Source of the DNA: Nitratireductor mangrovi
Lineage (GTDB): Bacteria > Pseudomonadota > Alphaproteobacteria > Rhizobiales > Rhizobiaceae
Assembly (NCBI RefSeq): GCF_007922615.2
Contig: NZ_CP042301.2
Coordinates: forward strand, 4,076,001 to 4,140,000
Reading direction: 5' to 3'
Length of the DNA: 64,000 nucleotides
Shown here: positions 36,005 to 46,386 of the stretch, in pieces
How the letters are laid out: the number at the start of each line of letters is the position of its first letter
Position numbering within the stretch: the stretch's first letter is position 1
Translations under genes and position numbers: made by a program
The notes under the pieces: generated by a model
Databases searched by the model: none
What the model saw: the letters and a program-made list of their open reading frames with translations, nothing else
Told to the model about the DNA's origin: nothing

Positions 36005-36268
36005 ATGTTCAGGAAAATCCTCACCGTCGCGCTGATTGCGGCCTCCAGCACGGTCGCGCTGTCGCTCGCCAGCGAAGCCTATGCCCGCGATGGCGGCGGC
36101 CCGCCGCCGCATGTCTATCGCAAGCTCCTGAAGCAGCAGCAGGCCCGCCAGCAGCAGCCGGTCTCCTCGATCGAACGTGAGACGTCGGCGAACGACAAGG
36201 GTTCGAAACAGGCGCCTGCCAAGACGTCATGCCGCGCCGCAGGCGGTTGTCAGGCCCGCGGCCGTTGA
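36005..36268 (+). CDS. Small exported hypothetical protein (87 aa)
   Basis: A signal peptide (MFRKILTVALIAASSTVALS..., likely cut after AYA near residue 27) precedes a short mature part rich in Gln, Lys and Arg (LLKQQQARQQQ) with two cysteines near the end (SCRAAGGC). I do not recognise the family; small exported proteins of this kind are common in Rhizobiales. The ATG at 36005 has GGGAAGGG 6 bases upstream, a hairpin leader before it and a strong bidirectional terminator after it, so it is probably a real single-gene unit. Confidence 0.7.
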   Translation: MFRKILTVALIAASSTVALSLASEAYARDGGGPPPHVYRKLLKQQQARQQQPVSSIERETSANDKGSKQAPAKTSCRAAGGCQARGR

Positions 36269-36290
36269 GGGTCAGGCCCGTTTCACACCA

Positions 36291-36331
36291 AAAGAAACGG
36301 CGCCGCACGATGTGTGCGGCGCCGTCGTTTT
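36291..36331. terminator. Bidirectional terminator
   Basis: A perfect 12-bp stem (36297-36308 with 36314-36325, loop GATGT) is followed by CGTTTTT on the plus strand and by TTTCTTTT on the minus strand. It ends both the small exported protein gene and the convergent DUF2852 gene. Confidence 0.88.
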
Positions 36332-36349
36332 TCGAACTGCTGCCGGAGG

Positions 36350-36790
36350 TCAGTCGTCGAGCAGACCGGTCTCGTCGTTGCTCGGCTTCTCGTTGCGCCT
36401 GCGGTCGCGGTCGGCCATGAAGCGGTCGAACTCTTCCTGATCCTTGGCGCGGCGCAGTTCGCGCATGTAAGCGTCGAATTCCTCGCGCATCTCGTCTAGC
36501 TTGCGGCGCTCTTCCTCGATACGCTCCAGCTCCTTGGTGCGCCATTCGTCAAAGGCCACGTTGCCGGTGCGCGCGTGGCGTCCGTGATGGCGGCCCTTGG
36601 CCTTGCGGCAGGAGGCGAAGAAGCCATCCGTCGCCTCGTTGACGTCGCGCTTGAAACCGTCAAGCCGGTCGCCCCACAGGATGTAGGCGAGCATCGCCAG
36701 GCCCAGCGGCCAGAAGACGATGAAGCCCAGCACCATCAGCGCGATCGTGGCCGGGGTCCATGCCGGACGGATCAGTGCACTAGTGGTCAT
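36350..36790 (-). CDS. DUF2852 membrane-anchored protein
   Basis: The 146-residue product has a hydrophobic N-terminal part (about 13-40, IALMVLGFIVFWPLGLAMLAYILWGDRLDGF) and then a long charged helix or coiled coil (about 70-140, RTKELERIEEERRKLDEMREEFDAYMRELRRAKDQEEFDRFMADRDRR). This matches the DUF2852 family of alphaproteobacterial envelope proteins of unknown function. The ATG at 36790 has GGAAC upstream; the frame continues to 36868 without support. Confidence 0.85.
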   Translation of the reverse strand: MTTSALIRPAWTPATIALMVLGFIVFWPLGLAMLAYILWGDRLDGFKRDVNEATDGFFASCRKAKGRHHGRHARTGNVAFDEWRTKELERIEEERRKLDEMREEFDAYMRELRRAKDQEEFDRFMADRDRRRNEKPSNDETGLLDD

Positions 36791-36888
36791 CTGTCTCGGT
36801 TCCTTCCATTCGAGGCAGCCCATCCGGCTGCGTGTTTTCGAAATGGGAACAACCATGGAAGGATTCAAGACGGATCGCCGGCCCGCCT

Positions 36889-36906
36889 TTGTAAAGTATT
36901 GTAAAG
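36889..36906. promoter_or_regulatory. One-turn direct repeat upstream of the DUF2852 gene
   Basis: TTGTAAAG occurs twice (36889-36896 and 36899-36906), a 10-bp period. Such spacing is typical of OmpR/PhoB-type response-regulator sites. It lies about 100 bases before the minus-strand start at 36790 and just after the stop of the hydrolase gene. The regulator is unknown. Confidence 0.4.
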
Positions 36907-36959
36907 GGGACGGTTTTTCGGGACGGAAGCCGCGCGGTCCGGACCCTCTGGGCGCGCCG

Positions 36960-37739
36960 TCAGTCCGCTGAGGCGCGCGCCGCCATGTCGGCCACGGCGC
37001 GGATCAGCAGTTCCAGATCCTGCGGCCGCGACAGGCGGTGGTCGCCGTCGCGGATCAGGGTCAGCGTCACATCCTCGGCCGGCAGATGATCGACCAGTTT
37101 CAGCGCGTGCGAAAACGGCACGTCGGGATCCTGCATCCCCTGCAGGATGGTGACCGGGCAGTGGGTCTCGACGATGCCTTTCATCACCTGGTTGCGGCGC
37201 CCGTCCTCGATCAGTGCGCGCGTATAGATGTTCGGCTCCGGCCCGTATTCCGACGGCTCCTCGAAATAACCGTCGCGTTCCAGCGCCGCCCTCTGCGCGT
37301 CGGAGAATTGCGGCTCCATCAGCTCGATGGTGAAATCCGGCGCCGGCGCGATCAGCACCAGCCCGGCGACGCGGTCGCCCTTGCCGGCTGCGTTCAGTTC
37401 CTCGACCATGCGCAGCGCGATCCACGCCCCCATGGAGGAGCCGACCAGCACCTGCGGCCCTTCGGCATAGGCGTCGAACACGGCCAGGCTCTCGGCGAGC
37501 CAGCGCGAGATGGTGCCGTCCCGGAAGGCGCCGCCCGATTCCCCGTGTCCGGAATAGTCGTGGCGCAGATAGGCGTGGCCGTTGGCGGCGGCCCATCGGT
37601 CGAGCTCCTCTGCCTTGGTCCCTAGCATGTCCGAGCGGTAGCCGCCGAGCCAGGCGACGCCGGGCGCCTTGCCTGCCCGCCGCCGCACGGCGATCGGCGT
37701 GTTGTCGACGGTGATGGTTTCGTACGGTAATGCGGCCAT
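36960..37739 (-). CDS. Alpha/beta hydrolase
   Basis: A 259-residue single-domain alpha/beta hydrolase. The nucleophile elbow is GSSMG (100-104, Ser102), the oxyanion region WLGGYRSDMLG, then a probable acid in LQGMQDPDVPF and the catalytic His in RDGDHRLSRP. It is cytosolic with no signal peptide. The GHGESGG motif and overall pattern resemble short esterase/thioesterase proteins of the ABHD10 type. The substrate is unknown. It is divergent from infC. Confidence 0.85.
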   Translation of the reverse strand: MAALPYETITVDNTPIAVRRRAGKAPGVAWLGGYRSDMLGTKAEELDRWAAANGHAYLRHDYSGHGESGGAFRDGTISRWLAESLAVFDAYAEGPQVLVGSSMGAWIALRMVEELNAAGKGDRVAGLVLIAPAPDFTIELMEPQFSDAQRAALERDGYFEEPSEYGPEPNIYTRALIEDGRRNQVMKGIVETHCPVTILQGMQDPDVPFSHALKLVDHLPAEDVTLTLIRDGDHRLSRPQDLELLIRAVADMAARASAD

Positions 37740-37838
37740 GCCTGTCCTCCTGCCGGCCTTGTGGCACAGCCGTGAGGCGACGCAAAGCCTGCCGCCCGCA
37801 ATCCGCTCAAGCGTGGTCTTTTTCGCACTGTCGTGCTA

Positions 37839-37868
37839 TTGACATGCGCCCGGGCGCACCGACATAGA
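37839..37868 (+). promoter_or_regulatory. infC promoter with a palindrome in the spacer
   Basis: TTGACA (37839-37844) and ACATAG or CATAGA (37862-37868) are spaced 17-18 bases apart, about 80 bases before the infC start. The spacer holds a perfect 14-bp palindrome (37845-37858, TGCGCCCGGGCGCA). Confidence 0.55.
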
Positions 37869-37947
37869 CCGCGCGATGCGGGCCGGGGCCCGAAATTGTC
37901 CCGCCTAATATCGTCCCGAACGTCATCAGATCGAGGAGTACACGACC

Positions 37948-38484
37948 ATTCGCAGACCTTACAAAGCCGCGGCGCCCGTCAAGGAAGGCCCGCGCGCCAA
38001 TCGCGACATCAGGGCCACCGAGGTCCAGCTCATTGACGCCGACGGCCAGAACCGCGGTGTCATCCCCCTACAGCAGGCGCTCGACGCCGCCGAGGACGTT
38101 GGTCTCGACCTGGTCGAGATTTCACCCAACGCGCAGCCGCCTGTGTGCAAGATCATCGATCTGGGCAAGCTGAAATACCAGACCCAGAAGAAGGCCGCCG
38201 AGGCCAGGCGCAATCAGAAGGTCATCGAGATCAAGGAGATCAAGATGCGCCCCAACATCGATGACCACGATTACGAAACCAAGATGAAGGCCGTGCGCCG
38301 GTTTTTCGACGAAGGCGACAAGGTCAAGCTGACGTTGCGCTTCCGCGGCCGCGAGATGGCGCATCTGGAACTCGGCATGCAGCTTCTGAACCGCGTGCGC
38401 TCCGAGGTCGAGGAGATCGCCAAGGTCGAGGCCGAACCCAAGCTCGAAGGCCGCCAGATGATGATGGTGCTGGCGCCGAAATAG
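37948..38484 (+). CDS. infC: Translation initiation factor IF-3 with an ATT start codon
   Basis: IF-3 keeps ribosomal subunits apart and proofreads start codons. The full frame opens at ATT 37948 ([21 protein letters not shown]), with GAGGAG 9 bases upstream; there is no ATG, GTG or TTG in frame before 38143. The rare ATT start is a known property of infC and lets IF-3 repress its own synthesis. The 178-residue product has [38 protein letters not shown], the linker [10 protein letters not shown] and the C-terminal [15 protein letters not shown] domain. An automatic call limited to usual start codons would lose the first 65 residues. rpmI and rplT follow. Confidence 0.93.
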   Translation: MRRPYKAAAPVKEGPRANRDIRATEVQLIDADGQNRGVIPLQQALDAAEDVGLDLVEISPNAQPPVCKIIDLGKLKYQTQKKAAEARRNQKVIEIKEIKMRPNIDDHDYETKMKAVRRFFDEGDKVKLTLRFRGREMAHLELGMQLLNRVRSEVEEIAKVEAEPKLEGRQMMMVLAPK

Positions 38485-38750
38485 CGGCTGGGTCGGGAAC
38501 GCCCGGCCGGCAATTTCCATCCGCGGCGGCCGATTCGATGCCTTGCGCTTTTGCGGGCGCATCGCTATAAGGCCGCGTTCCGAACCGCCCGGCAGGGCAT
38601 GCCGTGGCGGTTCTCAATGCTTAAACAGCTCAAAAGGCGCTTTCCGAGCGAAGCGAGGCAAGCGCGACCGCGCGTCGGCCGTGATCGGCCGCCCCGGCGG
38701 AGGCGGTGAGCGAAAGCGAACACGCCGTGAGCCACAACGGAGACAGCAAA

Positions 38751-38957
38751 ATGCCCAAGATGAAGACCAAGTCCTCGGTCAAGAAGCGATTCAAGATCAC
38801 GGCGTCCGGCAAGGTCAAGGTTCAGGCCGCCGGCAAGCGCCACGGCATGATCAAGCGTTCCAACAAGTTCATCCGCAATGCGCGCGGCACGACCGTCCTC
38901 TCCGATCCCGATGCAAGGATCGTGAAGAAGTTCATGCCCTATGGCGGCGGCATCTGA
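38751..38957 (+). CDS. rpmI: 50S ribosomal protein L35
   Basis: L35 is a small basic protein of the large ribosomal subunit. The product [20 protein letters not shown]... is 68 residues with the typical [16 protein letters not shown] segment. The ATG at 38751 has GGAG 8 bases upstream; the frame extends upstream but without conservation. The 266 bases between infC and rpmI hold no gene and may carry the autoregulatory leader found before rpmI-rplT in many bacteria; no specific L20 site was identified. Confidence 0.96.
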   Translation: MPKMKTKSSVKKRFKITASGKVKVQAAGKRHGMIKRSNKFIRNARGTTVLSDPDARIVKKFMPYGGGI

Positions 38958-38994
38958 GCCCCGTCCCGACAGCGTAGATTAAGGAGAACCGACA

Positions 38995-39396
38995 ATGGCA
39001 CGCGTGAAAAGGGGCGTCACCGCCCACGCCAAGCACAAGAAGGTCCTGAAAGCCGCCAAGGGTTTTTACGGCCGCCGCAAGAACACCATCCGCATCGCCA
39101 AGCAGGCGGTCGAGAAGTCGCTGCAATACGCCCATCGCGACCGCCGCAACCGCAAGCGCAATTTCCGCGCCCTGTGGATCCAGCGCATCAACGCCGCGGT
39201 GCGTGAGCACGGCCTGACCTATGGCCGGTTCATCGACGGCCTCAACAAGGCCGGCATCGAGGTCGACCGCAAGGTGCTGTCCGACATGGCGATCCACGAG
39301 CCGCAGGCCTTCGCCGCGCTGGTCGCCAAGTCGAAGGGCGCGCTCGAATACCTGAAAGACACCACGCCGAACGCTTTTGAGAGCGCTGTAGCCTAA
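38995..39396 (+). CDS. rplT: 50S ribosomal protein L20
   Basis: L20 is an early-assembly 23S rRNA binding protein. The 133-residue product begins [30 protein letters not shown] and has the usual [23 protein letters not shown] core. AAGGAG lies 8 bases upstream of the ATG at 38995. It forms a unit with rpmI and ends at a strong terminator. Confidence 0.97.
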   Translation: MARVKRGVTAHAKHKKVLKAAKGFYGRRKNTIRIAKQAVEKSLQYAHRDRRNRKRNFRALWIQRINAAVREHGLTYGRFIDGLNKAGIEVDRKVLSDMAIHEPQAFAALVAKSKGALEYLKDTTPNAFESAVA

Positions 39397-39434
39397 CCAG
39401 CGCCTTCCCAAGCTTTCGAAAACTGGTAATTGGG

Positions 39435-39468
39435 AAACCCGCGCTGGCAGGGCCGGCGCGGGTTTTTC
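39435..39468 (+). terminator. Terminator of rpmI-rplT
   Basis: A perfect 10-bp stem (39435-39444 with 39456-39465) with an 11-base loop runs into TTTTTCTT. Confidence 0.88.
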
Positions 39469-39519
39469 TTTGCAACCGCGTCCTACGCACCACGGTAGCC
39501 GAGACGAAAGAGCGACGTC

Positions 39520-40617
39520 GTGACCGAACAGATGACTGACCTGAAGACCCTGGAGGCGACGCTGCTCGCCGAGATCGAGGCGGCCGCCGACGAGCCTGCG
39601 ATCGAGGCGGTGCGCGTGGCCGCGCTCGGCAAGAAGGGCTCCGTCTCCGAGCGGCTGAAGCTGCTCGGCTCGATGAGCCCCGAGGAGCGCCAGCAGATGG
39701 GCCCGGCCATCAACGGGCTCAAGAACCGCATCACCGAGGCGCTGGCCGCCCGCCGCGCCGAGTTGCGCGACGCCGCCATTACCGCGCGCCTTGCCGCCGA
39801 GAAGGTCGACGTCACCCTGCCGGTGCGGCAATCGCCGGCCGAGCGCGGCCGCATCCATCCGATCAGCCAGGTGATCGACGAGATCGCCGCGATCTTCGGC
39901 GATCTCGGCTTCGCCATCGCCGAAGGGCCGGACATCGAGAGCGACTACTATAATTTCACCGCGCTGAACTTCCCCGAAGGCCACCCTGCGCGCGAGATGC
40001 ACGACACCTTCTTCTTCCCGCCCGACGAGAGCGGCGAGCGCAAGCTCCTGCGCACCCACACCTCGCCGGTCCAGATCCGCACCATGGAGGCACAGAAGCC
40101 GCCGATCCGCATCGTCATCCCCGGCAAGACCTACCGACAGGATTCCGACGCCACCCACTCGCCGATGTTCCACCAGCTCGAAGGGCTGGTCATCGACAGG
40201 ACCGCCAATGTCGCCAACATGAAGTGGGTACTGGAGGAGTTCTGCAAGGCCTTCTTCGAGGTCTCCTCGCTCAACATGCGTTTCCGGCCGTCCTTCTTCC
40301 CGTTCACCGAACCGTCGCTCGAGGTCGACATCCAGTGCGACCGCTCGAAGCCCGGCGAGGTGCGTTTCGGCGAGGGCTCCGACTGGATGGAGATCCTCGG
40401 CTGCGGCATGGTGCATCCCAACGTGCTGCGCTTCGGCGGGCTCGACCCGGACGAATATCAGGGTTTTGCCTGGGGCATGGGCATCGACCGCATCGCGACG
40501 CTGAAATACGGCATGCCGGACCTGCGCGACTACTTCAACGCCGACGTGCGCTGGCTCCAGCATTACGGCTTCCGCCCGCTCGACCTGCCGACGCTGTTCG
40601 GGGGGCTGAGCTCGTGA
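39520..40617 (+). CDS. pheS: Phenylalanyl-tRNA synthetase alpha subunit
   Basis: PheS forms the catalytic core of the heterotetrameric Phe-tRNA synthetase. Visible are the N-terminal coiled-coil arm ([26 protein letters not shown]), motif 2-like [34 protein letters not shown] and motif 3 ([21 protein letters not shown]). The start may be GTG 39520 (weak GAAAGAG upstream) or ATG 39532 ([11 protein letters not shown]), which aligns better with relatives from memory; the difference is four residues. The stop overlaps the next gene (GTGA). Confidence 0.97.
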   Translation: MTEQMTDLKTLEATLLAEIEAAADEPAIEAVRVAALGKKGSVSERLKLLGSMSPEERQQMGPAINGLKNRITEALAARRAELRDAAITARLAAEKVDVTLPVRQSPAERGRIHPISQVIDEIAAIFGDLGFAIAEGPDIESDYYNFTALNFPEGHPAREMHDTFFFPPDESGERKLLRTHTSPVQIRTMEAQKPPIRIVIPGKTYRQDSDATHSPMFHQLEGLVIDRTANVANMKWVLEEFCKAFFEVSSLNMRFRPSFFPFTEPSLEVDIQCDRSKPGEVRFGEGSDWMEILGCGMVHPNVLRFGGLDPDEYQGFAWGMGIDRIATLKYGMPDLRDYFNADVRWLQHYGFRPLDLPTLFGGLSS

Positions 40618-41030
40618 CCGACACGCCCCACACCGGCGGCTGCCGTTGCGGGGCCGTGCGCTTTTCGGCCGCGGCCGCCCCGCATCACGTCAGCTATTGC
40701 CATTGTGTCGACTGCCGGCGTGCCTCCGGCGCGCCGGTCTCCGCCTTTGTCGGTTTTGCCGCCGACAGTGTCAGCTTCGAGGGCGAGGCCCCGAGGCGCC
40801 ATGAGAACGGCCCGGTCGCGCGCAGTTTCTGCGCCTCCTGCGGTTCGCCGATCGCCTATGCCGACAGCCGGCTTGCCGCCGACATCTGGATCATGCTCGG
40901 CGCCATGGACCAGCCGGCGGCCTACAAGCCCACCCACCACGCCTGGGTGCGCGAACAGCTTCCTTACGTGCACATGCCGGATTCGCTGCCGCGCCATGTG
41001 AAATCCAGCGTGCCCCGACCGACGGAATGA
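40614..41030 (+). CDS. GFA-family zinc protein (CENP-V/GFA domain)
   Basis: A 138-residue protein of the GFA family (glutathione-dependent formaldehyde-activating enzyme-like). Zinc ligands are visible as [19 protein letters not shown] and FCASCGSPI. The GTG start at 40614 overlaps the pheS stop by 4 bases, and pheT begins 4 bases after its stop, so it is embedded in the pheS-pheT operon. The true reaction of most family members is unknown; a formaldehyde link is only by family name. Confidence 0.88.
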   Translation: MTDTPHTGGCRCGAVRFSAAAAPHHVSYCHCVDCRRASGAPVSAFVGFAADSVSFEGEAPRRHENGPVARSFCASCGSPIAYADSRLAADIWIMLGAMDQPAAYKPTHHAWVREQLPYVHMPDSLPRHVKSSVPRPTE

Positions 41031-41034
41031 CGAG

Positions 41035-43482
41035 ATGAAATTCACCCTTTCCTGGCTCAAGGACCACCTCGAGACCGAGGCCTCGCTCGACGAGATCGTC
41101 GAGCGGCTGACCATGATCGGCCTCGAGGTCGAATCGGTCGACGACAAGGCGGCGCTGAAGCCTTTCGTCATCGCCCGCGTGCTGACGGCGGAAAAGCATC
41201 CCGATGCCGACAAGCTCAAGGTGCTCATCGTCGACACCGGCTCCGGCGATCCCGTGCAGGTCGTGTGCGGCGCGCCCAATGCCCGCGCCGGCCTCGTCGG
41301 CGCCTTCGCCGCGCCCGGCGCCTGGATCCCCGGCATCGACGTCACGCTCTCGGTCGGCAAGATCCGCGGCGTCGAAAGCCGCGGCATGATGTGCTCCGAG
41401 CGCGAGTTGCAGCTCTCCGACGAGCACGACGGCATTATCGACCTGCCGGAGGACGCGCCGGTCGGCACCTCCTTCGCCCAATGGGCGAAGCTCGACGACC
41501 CGGTGATCGAGATCGGCCTCACGCCCAACCGGCCCGACGCCACCGGCGTCCACGGCATTGCCCGCGACCTTGCCGCCGCCGGCCTCGGCACACTGAAGCC
41601 GGGAGCTGTCGAGCCGGTCGAAGGCAAGGGCGAATGCCCGGTGAAGGTGGCAATCGAGGCGCCGGACATGTGTCCCGGCTTCGCGCTCCGTCTGGTGAGG
41701 GGCGTCAAGAACGGCCCCTCGCCGAAATGGCTGCAGCAGCGTCTCGTCGCCATCGGCCTCAGGCCCATCAATGCGCTGGTCGACATCACCAACTACGTGA
41801 CCTTCGACCGAGGCCGCCCGCTGCATGTCTTCGACGCCGCCAAGGTCAAGGGCAATCTCGTCGTCCGCCGGGCCCGCGCCGGTGAAAAGGTGCTGGCGCT
41901 CGACGGCTACGAATACGAGCTGACGCCCGAAATGTGCGTGATCGCCGATGACAACGGCGTCGAATCGATCGCCGGCATCATGGGCGGCGAGCTGTCCGGC
42001 TGTGATGAAAGCACCACCGACGTGCTGATCGAATCGGCGCTCTGGGACCCGATGGTCACGGCGCGCACCGGCCGCGAGCTCGGCATTATCACCGATGCGC
42101 GCTACCGCTTCGAGCGCGGCGTCGACCCCGAGTTCATGGGCGCCGGGCTGGAGCTCGGCACCCGCATGGTGCTCGAGTTCTGCGGCGGCACGCCCACCGG
42201 GCCCGAAATCGTGCTGGGCACGCCGACCTCCACCGAAGGGGAAATCGTCGGCGAAACCGGCCATCATTATCGCGAAGTCGATTTCCCGCTTGCGGAGACG
42301 AAACGTCTGACCGGGCTCGATGTCGACCGGGCCGAAAGCATCGACATCCTCAGGCGCCTCGGCTTCATGCCGAAGGGCGCGACCGACGGCGAGAACGTCC
42401 GCTTCGTGGTGCCGTCCTGGCGTCCCGATGTCGAGGGCAAGGCCGATCTCGTCGAGGAGGTGATGCGCATTCACGGCGTCGACGAGATCGCGCCGCAGGC
42501 GATGGTCAGCCACGACGCCGTCAACGGCCGCATCCTCACCACGCTTCAGTTGCGCACCCGCGCCGCCCGACGCGCGCTCGCCGTGCGCGGCATGATGGAG
42601 GCGGTCACCTGGTCCTTCATCCCGGAAAAACACGCTGCGCTTTTCGGCGGTGGCCAGCCGCGGCTGAAGCTGTCGAACCCGATCGCGGCCGAGATGTCCG
42701 ACATGCGGCCCTCGCTGCTGCCCGGGCTGATCGCCGCCGCGCAGCGCAACGCCGATCGCGGCTTCAACGACGTCGCCCTGTTCGAGGTCTCCGGCACCTA
42801 TGAGGGCGATGGCCCCGACGACCAGCGCCGCGTCGCCAGCGGCGTGCGCCGTGGCACGGCGACGCTGGAAGGTGCCGGCCGCCACTGGGCCGGCAATGCG
42901 CCGACCGTCGGCGTCTTCGACGCCAAGGCCGATGCGCTGGCAGCACTCGAGGCCTGCGGCGCCCCGGTCGACAAGCTGACGGTCGAGGCAGGCGGCCCGG
43001 ACTGGTACCATCCCGGTCGCTCCGGCACCATCAAGCTCGGGCCCAAGGTCGTGCTCGGCACGTTCGGCGAGTTCCATCCGAAGACGCTCGAGGCGCTCGA
43101 CGTCTCCGGCCCGCTCTGCGGATTCGAGATTTTCGTCGATGCCGTTCCCGAACCCAAGGCCAAGGCGACGCGCACCAAGGCGCGGCTCGACCTGTCGCCG
43201 TTCCAGGCGGTGCGGCGCGACTTCGCCTTCGTGGTCGAAAAGGATGTCGAGGCCGGTGTGCTGACGCGTGCCGTCGCGGCCGCCGACAGGAAGCTCATCA
43301 CCAATGTGTCCGTCTTCGACGTCTTCGAGGGCGCGTCGCTTGGCGAGGGCCGCAAGTCGGTCGCGATCGAGGTCCAGATCCAGCCGGTTGAGAAGACCCT
43401 GACCGACGAGGATTTCGAGGCGCTCGCCGGCCGCATCGTGGAGAACGTGAAAAAGCAGACTGGCGGCGTGTTGCGCGGTTGA
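41035..43482 (+). CDS. pheT: Phenylalanyl-tRNA synthetase beta subunit
   Basis: PheT carries the editing (B3/B4) and tRNA-binding domains. The 815-residue protein starts [20 protein letters not shown], has the tRNA-binding OB domain ([21 protein letters not shown]), the B3/B4 editing domain ([32 protein letters not shown]), B5 and the C-terminal ferredoxin-like anticodon-binding domain ([19 protein letters not shown]). Normal length. It is separated from pheS only by the GFA gene. Confidence 0.97.
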   Translation: MKFTLSWLKDHLETEASLDEIVERLTMIGLEVESVDDKAALKPFVIARVLTAEKHPDADKLKVLIVDTGSGDPVQVVCGAPNARAGLVGAFAAPGAWIPGIDVTLSVGKIRGVESRGMMCSERELQLSDEHDGIIDLPEDAPVGTSFAQWAKLDDPVIEIGLTPNRPDATGVHGIARDLAAAGLGTLKPGAVEPVEGKGECPVKVAIEAPDMCPGFALRLVRGVKNGPSPKWLQQRLVAIGLRPINALVDITNYVTFDRGRPLHVFDAAKVKGNLVVRRARAGEKVLALDGYEYELTPEMCVIADDNGVESIAGIMGGELSGCDESTTDVLIESALWDPMVTARTGRELGIITDARYRFERGVDPEFMGAGLELGTRMVLEFCGGTPTGPEIVLGTPTSTEGEIVGETGHHYREVDFPLAETKRLTGLDVDRAESIDILRRLGFMPKGATDGENVRFVVPSWRPDVEGKADLVEEVMRIHGVDEIAPQAMVSHDAVNGRILTTLQLRTRAARRALAVRGMMEAVTWSFIPEKHAALFGGGQPRLKLSNPIAAEMSDMRPSLLPGLIAAAQRNADRGFNDVALFEVSGTYEGDGPDDQRRVASGVRRGTATLEGAGRHWAGNAPTVGVFDAKADALAALEACGAPVDKLTVEAGGPDWYHPGRSGTIKLGPKVVLGTFGEFHPKTLEALDVSGPLCGFEIFVDAVPEPKAKATRTKARLDLSPFQAVRRDFAFVVEKDVEAGVLTRAVAAADRKLITNVSVFDVFEGASLGEGRKSVAIEVQIQPVEKTLTDEDFEALAGRIVENVKKQTGGVLRG

Positions 43483-43501
43483 CCTTCGGAGGCGCGGCGC
43501 C

Positions 43502-44104
43502 ATGGATCATTTGCGCCTCGCCGGTCAGCCGGGGTCGGTACAGCGTGCCGCCTTTCTCGACATCGTGATGGCCGACCCGCTGGTGGCTGCGGCGCTTGGC
43601 GGTGCCCGCCGGCTCGGCCTGCCCGACTGGTGGATCGTCTCCGGCGCACTCTACAACACTGTCTGGAACGCACTGACCGGACGCCCGTCAGGCCACGGCC
43701 TCAAGGATGTCGACCTGTTCTATTTCGACGGTAGCGATCTCTCCTGGGAGGCCGAGGATGCTGTCATCCGGCGTGGCAGTGCGATCTTCGCCGGGCTGCC
43801 GAAGCCGGTCGAGATCAGGAATCAGGCCCGCGTCCATCTCTGGTACGAAGACCATTTCGGGCAGAAACGCGCGCCGCTCGCCTCCTGCCGTGCCTCCATC
43901 GCTCAGTTTGCCTCGCGTACCCACGCCGTCGGCATCCGCCTCGACGATGCCGGTCAGGTCGAACTGGAAGCGCCGTTCGGCCTCGACGACATATTCTCCT
44001 TCCGCATGACGCCGAACCGCGTGCTCGACAACCGCGCCACGCATGAAGAGAAAGGCGCCCGCGCGCGTCGGAACTGGCCGGAAGTCACGGTCGTGCCGTG
44101 GTAG
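43502..44104 (+). CDS. Nucleotidyltransferase family 6 protein (DUF925)
   Basis: A 200-residue soluble protein matching the NTP_transf_6 family. The metal-binding pair is in KDVDLFYFDGSDLSW, preceded by WWIVSGALYNTVWNALTGRPSGHGLKD, both family hallmarks. The substrate is unknown. It follows pheT by 19 bases and probably shares its transcript. It is convergent with the aldo/keto reductase gene. Confidence 0.85.
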   Translation: MDHLRLAGQPGSVQRAAFLDIVMADPLVAAALGGARRLGLPDWWIVSGALYNTVWNALTGRPSGHGLKDVDLFYFDGSDLSWEAEDAVIRRGSAIFAGLPKPVEIRNQARVHLWYEDHFGQKRAPLASCRASIAQFASRTHAVGIRLDDAGQVELEAPFGLDDIFSFRMTPNRVLDNRATHEEKGARARRNWPEVTVVPW

Positions 44105-44122
44105 GGCAGGAGCGGCCCGGCC

Positions 44123-45130
<1,008 letters not shown>

Positions 45131-45308
45131 TCACCCTGATCGTGGATTGGCCGTCGGCGGACGCCGGACCGAAGTGATTTTCGCAGGCCAGGGCGTCGGG
45201 GGCAATGGCAATCGGCTGCGAGTCGACTGCTCCGTTGGCCTGCGGGGCTGCTTTCGCTTGCTGTAGCGTGCTATGCCGCGTCACCCGCTTTCAAGGAGAC
45301 GACTGCAA

Positions 45309-46310
45309 ATGACCGACACCTCATTGTTTCGCTGGGGCATTCTGTCAACGGCCAAGATCGCCCGCGATCACCTGCTGCCGCAGATTCAGGAAGCCGAAAA
45401 CGGGGTTGCGACGGCGATCGCCAGCCGCGACGTCACCCGCGCGCGAGCGCTGGCCGACCGCTTCGGCGTACCGCATGCCTTCGGCTCCTATGAGGAACTT
45501 CTCGCCTCTGATGCGATCGACGGCGTCTATATACCGCTGCCGACGTCCCAGCATGTCGAATGGGCGGTCAAGGCGGCCGATGCCGGCAAGCATGTGCTGG
45601 TCGAGAAGCCGCTGGCGCTTGCCGCCGGTGACATCGCCCGCGTCATCGAGGCCCGTGACCGCAACGGCGTTCTGGTCGTCGAGGCCTTCATGGTCACCTA
45701 CCACCCGCAATGGAAGAAGGTGCGCGAGTTGGTCCGCGGTGGCGCCATAGGCCGGCTGCGCCATGTGCAGGGCGCCTTCGCCTATTTTAATGTCGACCCT
45801 GATAACATGCGCAATCGTCCCGAGCTCGGCGGTGGCGGCCTGCCCGACATCGGCGTCTACCCGACCGTCACCACTCGCTTCGTCACCGGTCAGGAGCCGC
45901 GCCGCGTGCAGGCCGTGGTCGAACGCGACAGCAATTTCGGAACCGATATCTACGCCAGCATCAAGGCCGATTTCGGCGAGTTCGAGCTCTCCTTCTATTG
46001 CTCGACACAGATGGCCCTGCGCCAGTCCATGGTCTTCCACGGCGACAAGGGGTTCGTCGAGGTCCACGCGCCGTTCAATGCCGGCGACTACGATCATCAC
46101 CGCATCGAGTTGCACAATGCGGACCACACCGAGGCGTCGGTCTTCCGCTTTCCCGCGACCCGCCAATACCGGCTGCAGGTCGAGGCTTTCGCGCGCGCCG
46201 CCCGTGGCGAGGACGTGGAGGTCTTCAGGCTTGAGGATTCGGTCAACAACCAGAAGCTGATCGACGCGATCTATCGTGCCGGCGGCCATGACGGCTGGGA
46301 GCCGGTCTGA
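45309..46310 (+). CDS. Gfo/Idh/MocA-family oxidoreductase
   Basis: A 333-residue NAD(P)-dependent dehydrogenase acting on a sugar or inositol-like compound. The Rossmann start is [19 protein letters not shown], followed by [31 protein letters not shown] with the conserved EKP Lys, and the C-terminal domain with [14 protein letters not shown]. The ATG at 45309 has AAGGAG 10 bases upstream; upstream in-frame codons are unsupported. The substrate is not predictable from context. Confidence 0.93.
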   Translation: MTDTSLFRWGILSTAKIARDHLLPQIQEAENGVATAIASRDVTRARALADRFGVPHAFGSYEELLASDAIDGVYIPLPTSQHVEWAVKAADAGKHVLVEKPLALAAGDIARVIEARDRNGVLVVEAFMVTYHPQWKKVRELVRGGAIGRLRHVQGAFAYFNVDPDNMRNRPELGGGGLPDIGVYPTVTTRFVTGQEPRRVQAVVERDSNFGTDIYASIKADFGEFELSFYCSTQMALRQSMVFHGDKGFVEVHAPFNAGDYDHHRIELHNADHTEASVFRFPATRQYRLQVEAFARAARGEDVEVFRLEDSVNNQKLIDAIYRAGGHDGWEPV

Positions 46311-46386
46311 ACGACCTCGCAGCTTTTTCCGCGCCGCGCCTTGCTGCGGCCATCCCCGCGCGCTTCGATGCGTCCGGGTTTGGGTA

